Under the pieces are notes generated by a model. The model did no database searches and was not told the origin of the DNA. It worked only from the letters and a program-made list of their open reading frames with translations. A program made the position numbers and the translations under genes. Positions 27,592-35,083 of a DNA stretch of 64,000 nt are shown here, piece by piece (within the stretch, counting starts at the first letter, position 1; the number at the start of each line of letters is the position of its first letter). The stretch is taken from positions 434,001 through 498,000 of the forward strand of contig CAWKBX010000020.1 in assembly GCA_963847945.1 (NCBI GenBank), written 5' to 3'. This DNA is from JANMJD01 sp963847945. Its GTDB lineage: Bacteria; Actinomycetota; Acidimicrobiia; Acidimicrobiales; Ilumatobacteraceae.

Positions 27592-28776
27592 GTGGCCACG
27601 ACGACGCACCCCGAGGACTCCGCCGCGACCGCAGCCGTATTCCGCTGGGATCGCCTGACCGTTGCGGCAGCACTGACGTATTGCCTGTTGGTCGCCGGGG
27701 TCAGCGTGGGGGTCGTGCTCAGCGAACTACGCGACGAATTCCATCTGCCGGGCTGGTTGGCGGCACTTCACGGTTCGACCTTCGGCATTGGGCTCCTGAT
27801 TGTCGGGTTCTTCGGCGTCGGGCTCATCGATCGGATCGGCCGACGGAATGCGATGACGGGGGCGGCGGGAGCGATCGCACTTGGCGTCGCGATGTTCAGC
27901 CTGGGCGGCAACTGGCCGGTGACCCTCGCTGGTACCGCCTTGTCAGGTCTTGGGGCGGCGATGATCGTCATGGCCATGCCCGGGCTGATCAGCGACCACC
28001 ATGGACCGCACCGTGCCGCTGCGTTCGCCGCCGCCAACAGTGCCCCGGGTGTAGCGGCAGTGGCGTTCAGCCTGGCCATCGGTGCCGCGCTGGGGGCGCG
28101 TTGGTCGTGGCGGCCGATCTACCTCGGTCTCACGGCGATCACGATCATCGCGGTGGCCATCGTCGCCAAACCGGTGACGATCCCGCGACCTACGAGCCAC
28201 GGCTCATTCCACCTCGGGCAGTTTCGCGACCGGCATCGGGTGTTGATTCCATGGCTCTTCATCGTCAACGCCGTGCTCACCGAGTACTCGATCGGCATCT
28301 GGTCGACGTCCTACCTCAAGGAGGTCGGCGGAGCCTCAAGCGGCATGGCCCCGGTGCTTGCTGCCACGTTCGGAGTGATGATGTTCGTGTCGCGAGTCGT
28401 CCTGCCGACGACGCAACGAGTCCTCGGTGAGGCAACGATCAGCGTCTCGTTCGTCGCGGTCGGCGCCGGTGCGGCGGTGATGTGCTTCGGCCCAGGTCTG
28501 ACGATCAAGGTGTTCGGGCTGGCCGTCACCGCGTTCGGCGGGGGGCCGCTCTACCCGTTGACCGTCGACCGCTTGTATCAGCGGGCGCAAGGGGCGGTCG
28601 ACTCAACCTCGCTCGGGGCGATCAGCGCGCTGGCCTCCGGGGCGGCGGTCACGATCGGACCGCTGGTACTCGGACTGTTGGCCGACGGTATCGGCCTGCG
28701 ATGGGCGATCTTGTTCGTGCCGATGCTGTGCGTTCTCGGTGCCGTGACCCAACGCCCACTTTCTACGGACATGTAG
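27592..28776 (+). CDS. MFS transporter
   Basis: A 394-residue membrane protein with about 12 hydrophobic helices. The loop after helix 2 reads GLIDRIGRRNAMTG, the family motif between helices 2 and 3. The central loop holds PRPTSHGSFHLGQFRDRHR. Proton-coupled export or import of an unknown solute. Starts at GTG 27592. The 97 bases after its stop, up to the LysM gene, are AT-richer and may carry a terminator or promoter. Confidence 0.85.
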   Translation: MATTTHPEDSAATAAVFRWDRLTVAAALTYCLLVAGVSVGVVLSELRDEFHLPGWLAALHGSTFGIGLLIVGFFGVGLIDRIGRRNAMTGAAGAIALGVAMFSLGGNWPVTLAGTALSGLGAAMIVMAMPGLISDHHGPHRAAAFAAANSAPGVAAVAFSLAIGAALGARWSWRPIYLGLTAITIIAVAIVAKPVTIPRPTSHGSFHLGQFRDRHRVLIPWLFIVNAVLTEYSIGIWSTSYLKEVGGASSGMAPVLAATFGVMMFVSRVVLPTTQRVLGEATISVSFVAVGAGAAVMCFGPGLTIKVFGLAVTAFGGGPLYPLTVDRLYQRAQGAVDSTSLGAISALASGAAVTIGPLVLGLLADGIGLRWAILFVPMLCVLGAVTQRPLSTDM

Positions 28777-28873
28777 TCTTTCAAACGCATTCATCGTTTT
28801 CTTCACGTTTTGAAGCTCATTGACTACTACAGGTGAGCAATACTGGACATCTTCCTGACGAACGGATGGGCCA

Positions 28874-29857
28874 GTGAGATCTCAACACTTCTGTACACGG
28901 GCGTTCTCGATGATCGGGCTGATCATCCCGACGATGATCTGGGCGACCCCGACGTCAGCCGGGGCCGTGGACTGCGCAACGACGTATCTCGTTCAGAGCG
29001 GTGACTCCTGGTCGCGGATTTCTCGCGCGACGGGCATCTATGTCCGCCCGCTCGCTGCGGCCAACGGCCTGACCCGCGACAGCCCGCTCCACCCGGGCAT
29101 GGAACTGTGCGTCCCGGCGGCCGATTCCTCGAACAGCCCGCAACAGGTCAAACCCGCCTCGCAAACCACTCCGTCGGTCACCAGCGAGGCGTCGCCGACC
29201 CCGGCAACCACGGCGACCTCCGACTCGGCGAACCGGTTGACGGCCGAATCCTGTGAGGCCACCCACGAGGTCGCCCGCATGGAGTCGTGGTCGTCGATCG
29301 CGAGCCGCTATCGCCTGCCCCTGCGAGCACTGTTGACCGCCAACCGGGCAACCGTCGACACCACGGTTCATCCCGGCGACCGACTCTGCATTCCAAAGGC
29401 AGCCGCGGGAGCGGGAGCGACAGCGGGGGAATCATCGCCCGCCAGTCCACCCGCCGACGAGAAACCGGCGGCGGGCACCTGCGAAGCGGTGATGAGGAAC
29501 TACCAACGAGTGATGTGCATGGATCTCTCCGACCGCCGAGCGATCATCGGAGGGCGCAACGGCATCCGATACGACTTTCCTGCGGTCGGCGGCTACGGAC
29601 CGATCGAGGAATGCGCGCGCACCATTCCGGGCACGTTCTCGATCGGCCACAAGCAGCCGCTCACGCCACGACGACAGTTGCGTTGGGGAATGTCGTACGG
29701 GGGAGGCTGCATCGGCGACCAAATCGTCCACACGGTCAGCCGGGCGACCCTCCAGAGCGCCCGCGGTACCGGCGGCTGCATCGGCCTGCTCGAGGCCGAT
29801 GCGAAGACCGCCTACGACACGCTCCAGATCGGTGACGTCATCGTCATAGTGGCCTGA
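28874..29857 (+). CDS. Secreted LysM protein with L,D-transpeptidase-like C-terminus
   Basis: A 327-residue exported protein: signal peptide (MIGLIIPTMIWATPTSAGA), then two LysM modules (TYLVQSGDSWSRISRATGIYVRPLAAANGL, HEVARMESWSSIASRYRLPLRALLTANRA) that bind peptidoglycan. An Ala/Ser/Pro linker leads to a C-terminal domain ending GTGGCIGLLEADAKTAYDTLQIGDVIVIV. This matches the tail of YkuD L,D-transpeptidases, including the catalytic Cys, but the SHGC motif reads TGGC, so the usual His is missing. It may be a divergent or inactive cell-wall enzyme. GTG 28874. Confidence 0.7.
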   Translation: MRSQHFCTRAFSMIGLIIPTMIWATPTSAGAVDCATTYLVQSGDSWSRISRATGIYVRPLAAANGLTRDSPLHPGMELCVPAADSSNSPQQVKPASQTTPSVTSEASPTPATTATSDSANRLTAESCEATHEVARMESWSSIASRYRLPLRALLTANRATVDTTVHPGDRLCIPKAAAGAGATAGESSPASPPADEKPAAGTCEAVMRNYQRVMCMDLSDRRAIIGGRNGIRYDFPAVGGYGPIEECARTIPGTFSIGHKQPLTPRRQLRWGMSYGGGCIGDQIVHTVSRATLQSARGTGGCIGLLEADAKTAYDTLQIGDVIVIVA

Positions 29858-29888
29858 CGGCCTGGCAATTCAAGCCAGGCCGTCAGGC
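29852..29888. terminator. Perfect 15-bp hairpin overlapping the LysM stop codon
   Basis: GCCTGACGGCCTGGC (29852-29866) and its exact complement at 29874-29888, with a 7-base AATTCAA loop. It includes the TGA of the LysM gene and lies between convergent genes, so it may end transcription from both sides, though no T-run follows. Confidence 0.6.
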
Positions 29889-29908
29889 ACTCACTCAGGC
29901 GATGGACC

Positions 29909-30325
29909 TCAGGCGTATGACCCGATGATGTTGATCGAATAGCTCAGACGCAGCAGGAATGCGCTGACATCACGCACCGCCGCCTGCACGTCGAGCGTGA
30001 TGACCGACTGGGCCGAGTCGGGAGCGCTCAACGAACACCCGTCGACGGCCCAGCCTGACACGGCGTCACCGACCTCCTCGGCGACCGCGGCGATCGCCAC
30101 GAACGGAGCCCACTGACTGGCGACGAACTGTTGGCCGGGGGCGAGGTCGGGGATGGCGATCGCCGCCCGCAACGTGACATGCCGCCAATCACCGGCCCCA
30201 CCCTTCAGGTGGGGCACGATCACGCCGGTGAGCAGATACTGCTGCTGACCGTCGGCTGTCGCCGTCTTCAGCCACCCCGAAGCATGGACGTCGTTGGGTG
30301 AAACTTGAATGACTTCGTCGTACAT
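29909..30325 (-). CDS. Hypothetical protein
   Basis: A 138-residue protein from ATG 30325, preceded by GAGGAG 8 bases upstream. It starts MYDEVIQVSPNDVHASGWLK and contains YLLTGVIVPHLKGGAGDWRHVTLRAAIAIPDLAPGQQF, a beta-rich pattern. It ends LRLSYSINIIGSYA, a hydrophobic tail. It has a single Cys and no signal peptide. I do not recognise the family. Confidence 0.6.
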   Translation of the reverse strand: MYDEVIQVSPNDVHASGWLKTATADGQQQYLLTGVIVPHLKGGAGDWRHVTLRAAIAIPDLAPGQQFVASQWAPFVAIAAVAEEVGDAVSGWAVDGCSLSAPDSAQSVITLDVQAAVRDVSAFLLRLSYSINIIGSYA

Positions 30326-30911
30326 GGTGAGCTCCTCGGGCGACCTGGTCAGGCCACGATCATGGCCTGATTGACGCGACACTAGAAGCTCCGAGCCGCG
30401 CCTGTCATGGCATCTCCCGCCCCACCAGATGCCCTCGCTCGTATTTCACCCAATGTCTGTCGATGCACCGACGAACCGGCAGATCTCGGCATCGTCTCAA
30501 CGGGGCGGTTAGCAGACAATTCCTCGCGGGGCTTTGTCGAACCGACCCGAGAACCCGGTTACCGCAATCTCTGGCCCCGGCCAACTCGACCGGGCCGCGG
30601 CACCCGGGGAAGGCACATTTCGCGCAATTCTCGATACATATAACCGCCCCAGGTAGTTGTCGCAGGCCGTCGCGGCCGACTCTCCGGTAGGTTAGTGAGG
30701 GCAACTCTCTCGCTCGATGAGATCAAACAGGACGTATCCGACCTTCCACTCGCGAGCATTTGCGTCGCACAATGAATTTCAACAAAACTCCTGGAAATCA
30801 CGTCATGCTTGCGGACATGGCCCGTCGAACAGGTTGAGATGGTCACACTTCCGAGCAATCACGTGCGCGCCCTTCACGGTCGTCGCGAATCACACCGAGG
30901 GGCCCACTGCC
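30326..30911. other. Gene-free stretch
   Basis: About 590 bases between the hypothetical gene and the small zinc-ribbon gene. Several short open frames exist on both strands, but none has protein-like composition. The segment around 30620-30660 (ATACATATAACC) is clearly AT-richer than the flanks and could hold promoters. I see no tRNA, riboswitch or repeat. Confidence 0.4.
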
Positions 30912-31268
30912 ATGGGTAGAAATGTTTTTCTCGATCCAGCGGCCAAGATGATGGCGGCGCGTTCCCGCGATTGGCCGCGCACATCAAGTCGTCCGAGCTG
31001 CATGACTGTTTTCTGCCCCGATTGCGGGCGCAAGGGTCTGACCGGCGGGGCGTGGACGGCATCATGTGCTTACCACGTCACCTGCCATGTCTGCGATGCC
31101 GTCCTGGTTGAGCGGGCGTTGGAGCGCCACCTGCGCGAGCATGGCATCTCCGAGCCGACCGCCGAACAGCAGGCCGTCCGCGACGCTCGCACCAAGGCCA
31201 GCCGCACCGCCCAGCTTGAACGGACCCGCCTCCTCAGCGCACCGCGAGTAGCACGCGCGGATTCATGA
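30912..31268 (+). CDS. Small protein with two Cys pairs (zinc ribbon-like)
   Basis: A 118-residue basic protein from ATG 30912 (MGRNVFLDPAAKMM). Two pairs, FCPDCGRKG and CHVCDAVLVERALERHL, are about 28 residues apart and could bind zinc. The C-terminus is an Arg/Ala-rich helix. Its end overlaps the convergent oxidase gene by 35 bases. Zinc-ribbon proteins of this size often bind RNA or DNA, but no family is recognised. The open frame upstream to 30717 lacks good coding character. Confidence 0.5.
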   Translation: MGRNVFLDPAAKMMAARSRDWPRTSSRPSCMTVFCPDCGRKGLTGGAWTASCAYHVTCHVCDAVLVERALERHLREHGISEPTAEQQAVRDARTKASRTAQLERTRLLSAPRVARADS

Positions 31269-32649
31269 TCGACGCGGGGTCCAGCCCCGCCTTGATCGCT
31301 CGAAACGCGGCAATCTCCGCGGGCGTCCGACACCATCCCAGATACTCGGCCTTGGCGATGCCAATGCCGTGTTCGGCCGACACGCTGCCCCCGACGCGTA
31401 CGACCTCTCCCAGGACCAACTCCTCCACCTCATGCGTGAGCCGATGATCGGCCTCATCGACGCCGGTCACGTTCACGTGCAGATTTCCATCGATAATGTG
31501 CCCGAACACGACCAGCCCCACCTCCTGAGGTAGGCGGTGAGTCACCGATTCCACGAATTCGGCCATCATCGGCATGGGCACCGAGATGTCGAGCTTGATC
31601 GGGCGCCCCCGTCGAGCAATGGCCTCGGCGTGACGCTCGCGGATCATCCACAGCCGACGCCGTTGTTCCGGCGAGGCAGCCACGGCCGGTTCCACGCTGA
31701 GCACGAGGTCGGCGACGGCATCGACGAGTTCCTCCATCGGGTCGACCCGGGCGGCAAGCTCAACGAGCAACACCACTGGTGAACCCAGGGCCGCAATGGC
31801 CAGCCGATGACCGAACACCTCATCGCTGACCAAGCCGACCCCCTCGGCGGTCATCACCTCGAGGGCAACGAGATGATCGAGTCGATCCCGCAGCATCGCG
31901 GCGACCTCGACCGCCTCGGCAAAGTCAGCCACCCCGAGGACGGCGGTGGCCCGCTCCGGGGTTTCGGGAACCAGTTGCAGCCGAGCCCGGCAGACCACCC
32001 CGAGCGTCCCCTCGCTCCCGACCAGCAAGCCGGCGAGGTCGTAGCCCGTGTTGTCCTTGGCGAGGCCCGAGAGGTGCGACACGATCGAACCATCCCCGAG
32101 CACCGCCTCGATACCCATGACCTGCCGGCGCATCATGCCGTACCGCAAGACATTGATGCCACCCGCATTTGTCGCAATCATCCCGCCGATCGTGCAGCTG
32201 TCCCGCGCTCCCAGGTCGACCCCGAAGGCCAGGCCGGCGGCCGCAGCATGCTCGTGCAGCCGCGCCAGAGTCACTCCGGCACCAACGGTGACCTGCGACG
32301 ATGCCCGGTCGACCGGCTCGAGCTGATCGAGGCGGCCGAGATGGACGACCACCTCGCCGTGCAGCGGAACTCCCCCGCCGACCAGCCCCGTATTGCCACC
32401 CTGGGGCACCAGCGCGGTGCCCGTGCGGGCACAGGCGGCGACGATCTCGGCGACCTGCTGTGTCGACGCCGGACGGACGACGCTGGCCGTCCGACCTCGA
32501 AACTTTCCCGTCCAATCGATCGAGTACCCGGCCGTCAACTCCTCACCGAGGAGGACGTGTTCGGCACCGACGATGGCGACGAACTCTCGAATCAGGGCAT
32601 CGTCGAGTGGTTGAGGATGGTTGTCACCGGCATCGGTCGTCACGACCAC
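31234..32649 (-). CDS. FAD-binding oxidase (D-2-hydroxyacid dehydrogenase / glycolate oxidase GlcD type)
   Basis: A 471-residue flavoprotein of the vanillyl-alcohol-oxidase fold. The FAD-binding part carries LVPQGGNTGLVGGGVP, DLGARDSCTIGGMIATNAGG and GSEGTLGVV; the C-terminal cap ends SAEHGIGIAKAEYLG, the metal and substrate site of D-lactate, D-2-hydroxyglutarate and glycolate dehydrogenases. It would oxidise a 2-hydroxyacid to a 2-oxoacid and pass electrons to a quinone or another carrier. GTG 32649 lies 3 bases after the stop of the haem membrane protein, so it is the last gene of the operon that begins at 37166. Confidence 0.85.
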   Translation of the reverse strand: MVVTTDAGDNHPQPLDDALIREFVAIVGAEHVLLGEELTAGYSIDWTGKFRGRTASVVRPASTQQVAEIVAACARTGTALVPQGGNTGLVGGGVPLHGEVVVHLGRLDQLEPVDRASSQVTVGAGVTLARLHEHAAAAGLAFGVDLGARDSCTIGGMIATNAGGINVLRYGMMRRQVMGIEAVLGDGSIVSHLSGLAKDNTGYDLAGLLVGSEGTLGVVCRARLQLVPETPERATAVLGVADFAEAVEVAAMLRDRLDHLVALEVMTAEGVGLVSDEVFGHRLAIAALGSPVVLLVELAARVDPMEELVDAVADLVLSVEPAVAASPEQRRRLWMIRERHAEAIARRGRPIKLDISVPMPMMAEFVESVTHRLPQEVGLVVFGHIIDGNLHVNVTGVDEADHRLTHEVEELVLGEVVRVGGSVSAEHGIGIAKAEYLGWCRTPAEIAAFRAIKAGLDPASIMNPRVLLAVR

Positions 32650-32652
32650 GAA

Positions 32653-33249
32653 TCATCGCACGCCGACCGGCTGGCGGGCACGAGACGGCGGGGCCACCGA
32701 GTTGGCCCGACGGGCTTGGCGGGTATGGAGGAGCCGGAAGAGTGCCATGGTCACGACCAGCGTCGTCCCGGTCAGCGACAACCACTGCACCAGACGATTC
32801 GACCGGTCGGCTCCGGTCGCGAAACCGTGGATCGTGGCGGCGACGAACAGCAGCAGACTGCTCAGGTGGATTGCATGCCACACCTTGCGCGGCATCCGAC
32901 GCATCATTCGCGAGGTCCCTTGGATGGCGACGAGGAGATACATCGCCACGATTCCCCAGGCCACGCCGCCTGGTCGCCAACTCGTCGTCATCGGAATCAA
33001 CAATTGCTTCAAACCGAAGGGGACGTAGCGATCGAGCCATAGCGCCACCATGTGAACACCGGTGAACACCAGCGACAACGTGCCGAGGAACTGATGCAGG
33101 TCGTTGAGCCATGCCGGAACACCTCGTTTGCGGATCAACCGGCTCGATAGGGCGAGACCCCACAACACGCTTGCCGTCACCACGGCCCAGGCCATCAGGC
33201 CGCTCGACCGAGCTACGTACCAGGTCAGTTTGTTCGTCGCAGCCAGCAC
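32653..33249 (-). CDS. Ferric-reductase-like transmembrane protein
   Basis: A 198-residue protein with about five hydrophobic helices. His residues suitable for two b-haems are in WLNDLHQFLGTLSLVFTGVHMVALW and KVWHAIHLSSLLLFVAATIHGFATG, the paired-His pattern of ferric reductase-like (YedZ-like) membrane domains. It lacks the cytoplasmic FAD/NADPH domains of full ferric reductases. GTG 33249 shares one base with the ApbE stop. Electrons probably cross the membrane through it to or from outside partners. Confidence 0.8.
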   Translation of the reverse strand: MLAATNKLTWYVARSSGLMAWAVVTASVLWGLALSSRLIRKRGVPAWLNDLHQFLGTLSLVFTGVHMVALWLDRYVPFGLKQLLIPMTTSWRPGGVAWGIVAMYLLVAIQGTSRMMRRMPRKVWHAIHLSSLLLFVAATIHGFATGADRSNRLVQWLSLTGTTLVVTMALFRLLHTRQARRANSVAPPSRARQPVGVR

Positions 33250-34175
33250 TAGAAGTTGTCTCCTTCAATTCGTTCAACGTCGGTTCCCCGCACGATCCAG
33301 GCCTTGACGCCCGCGTCGACGAGGAGTTGTCGACCCCACACGTCACCGGCGATCAACGCCGACTTCGCCAGCACCTCGGCGCGCGCCGTGCTGCGGGCGA
33401 CCACGGCAACGGCATCGATGCCAGTGCTCGCCGGGACGCCCCGCGACGGATCGATGAGGTGATGCTGGTGTTGGGATCCCTGCCGCCACGAGCGCAACAG
33501 GGTCGTACTCATCGCCATTCCTCCCGCGGTCAGCAGATGCCGACCGAGTTCCTTGCCGGTCGTCGGGTGGGTGACAGGAATCTCCCAGCCACCGGGGGAG
33601 GGAGGCTCGCCGGCGACCGCCACGTCGCCGCCGAGGCCGACGCACGCGGCCCGTGCCCCGAACATCACCGCCTCGTGGGCCACGATGTCGGCCGCCAAAC
33701 CCTTGCCGATACCTCCCAGGTCGATGCGCAAGCCATGGGCGATCCGAGCACGGCCGGTGGGAAGATCGACCTCGAGTCCATCGAGCCCCATCGCCGGCAG
33801 CGGTGGCGGGTATCGGGGAGTGGTGTGTTCGGTGTCGAGCGCCCGGAACGGCCGGTCGTATCCGAGCTGCTCGAGGGCCGTTCGCACCGACGGATCGAAC
33901 CATCCGCCGGTCTGACGGTGAACGACGAGCGTCAACGCCAGGATCCGGGCCAGGTCGGGACTGACCGCCGTCCACGATCCGGCGCGTGCATGGAGCCGCT
34001 CGAGTTCGCTGTCGGGCCGGAACCGACTCCATGAGGCTTCGAGCTCTTCCAGCCGCTGCGTCGCCGACGCCATCAGGTACGCAGGACCGTCAATCTGGAT
34101 CTCGCCAGAGGTGCCCATCGTGGGAACCGTGGTGATCAGCCAGCGTCGCTCGTCGGGAATGGCGAGCGTCAGCAT
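33249..34175 (-). CDS. apbE: FAD:protein FMN transferase (ApbE family)
   Basis: A 308-residue ApbE-type protein: TVPTMGTSGEI near the start, FDPSVRTALEQLGY, the Mg/FAD motif RIDLGGIGKGLAADI, and HHLIDPSRGVPAST near the end. ApbE attaches FMN covalently to Thr of target proteins, usually outside the membrane. No signal peptide is obvious in the first 20 residues. ATG 34175 overlaps the preceding stop by 7 bases (ATGCTGA), and the next gene shares one base, so it is translated with its neighbours. Its likely flavin acceptor is encoded in the same operon, but no standard FMN-binding domain is seen there. Confidence 0.9.
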   Translation of the reverse strand: MLTLAIPDERRWLITTVPTMGTSGEIQIDGPAYLMASATQRLEELEASWSRFRPDSELERLHARAGSWTAVSPDLARILALTLVVHRQTGGWFDPSVRTALEQLGYDRPFRALDTEHTTPRYPPPLPAMGLDGLEVDLPTGRARIAHGLRIDLGGIGKGLAADIVAHEAVMFGARAACVGLGGDVAVAGEPPSPGGWEIPVTHPTTGKELGRHLLTAGGMAMSTTLLRSWRQGSQHQHHLIDPSRGVPASTGIDAVAVVARSTARAEVLAKSALIAGDVWGRQLLVDAGVKAWIVRGTDVERIEGDNF

Positions 34176-35083
34176 GTCGTACCGGTGCAGTCGGGAGGAG
34201 GCGGCGGATCCGTCGCGGCTGGAGGGGGCGGCGGCGGCGGATCGGTGACCACCGGTGGTGGCGGTGGTGGTGGTGGTGGTGGTGGTGGTGGTTCTGTGAC
34301 CACCGGTGCTGGGGCAGGCGCCGGGGCTGGAGAAGGTGCTGCGACAGGGGCCGGGGCCACCACGGGAGCCTCGGCGGGTGCCGGAACGACCGGCGCTTGA
34401 ACTTCGGGCGGCGGAGCATTGACGGCGGGAGCCTCGGCAACCGGCGCCGCGGGTGAGGGCAGCGCGGCCGGGGGCGGAGGCGGTTGGTTTGCCCCCGCCG
34501 CAGCGGATGTCGACCGAGGGGCCGACGGCGGCTGACCGGCTGGGGGCGCCGCCTGGACCGGAGTTGCCGGGAGGTCCCCGGGAACCACGGTGGTGTCCAC
34601 CGGAATCGGCAGCGTATCGACCACGGTCGCGGCGACCGGAAGGGGGACGGGCAGCGTCGTTGGGCCCGACGGAATCCCGTTTTCGTTCACGTAGACCGTG
34701 CGGTGCACCGTCTTGGTCACAATCGTGGTGTCGGACCCGGCGCTGGGTGAGGTCGTCGGCGGCGCTGTGGCACCACCACTGGCGCCCTCGGCCGACAATG
34801 TGGCAACGCCCAACAGGAAGCCCGAGGTCGAGAGTCCTCCGGCAAGCACTCGGGTTGCCGCCGCGGCATGACGCCGCCGCGCCTGGCCTTGCGAGGGCGG
34901 GGGGAATGGCGCAGGAGCGACAGGAGCCGCCGAAGATTCCTGTCGGGCGGACAGCGATGGCCGCGATTCGAGGGTCGGCGGAGGGAAGGCACCGCCGGGG
35001 GGCGGAGGAGGTGTTTCCGGTTGACCGCGACGTTCGGCAAGTCTCCGGAGTCGGGTGGACTGGTCAGGATCGGGACTCGTCAC
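34169..35083 (-). CDS. Pro-rich membrane-anchored protein, paralogue of the next upstream gene
   Basis: A 304-residue protein. A Pro-rich cytoplasmic leader of about 70 residues is followed by one membrane segment (RRRHAAAATRVLAGGLSTSGFLL). Then comes KTVHRTVYVNENGIP, and a long Ala/Pro tail containing poly-Pro runs up to 13 residues, ending DCTGTTC. The HRTVYV motif and terminal CX4C are shared with the upstream gene. GTG 35083 overlaps the upstream stop (GTGA); the GTG at 35092 is an alternative. It is probably an extracellular stalk, with the terminal Cys pair or TGTT tail as the functional end. Confidence 0.7.
   Translation of the reverse strand: MTSPDPDQSTRLRRLAERRGQPETPPPPPGGAFPPPTLESRPSLSARQESSAAPVAPAPFPPPSQGQARRRHAAAATRVLAGGLSTSGFLLGVATLSAEGASGGATAPPTTSPSAGSDTTIVTKTVHRTVYVNENGIPSGPTTLPVPLPVAATVVDTLPIPVDTTVVPGDLPATPVQAAPPAGQPPSAPRSTSAAAGANQPPPPPAALPSPAAPVAEAPAVNAPPPEVQAPVVPAPAEAPVVAPAPVAAPSPAPAPAPAPVVTEPPPPPPPPPPPPPVVTDPPPPPPPAATDPPPPPDCTGTTC

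Noticed and set aside
34185..34400. Gly-rich plus-strand frame
   Set aside because: It is the complement of the poly-Pro codons of the minus-strand stalk gene.
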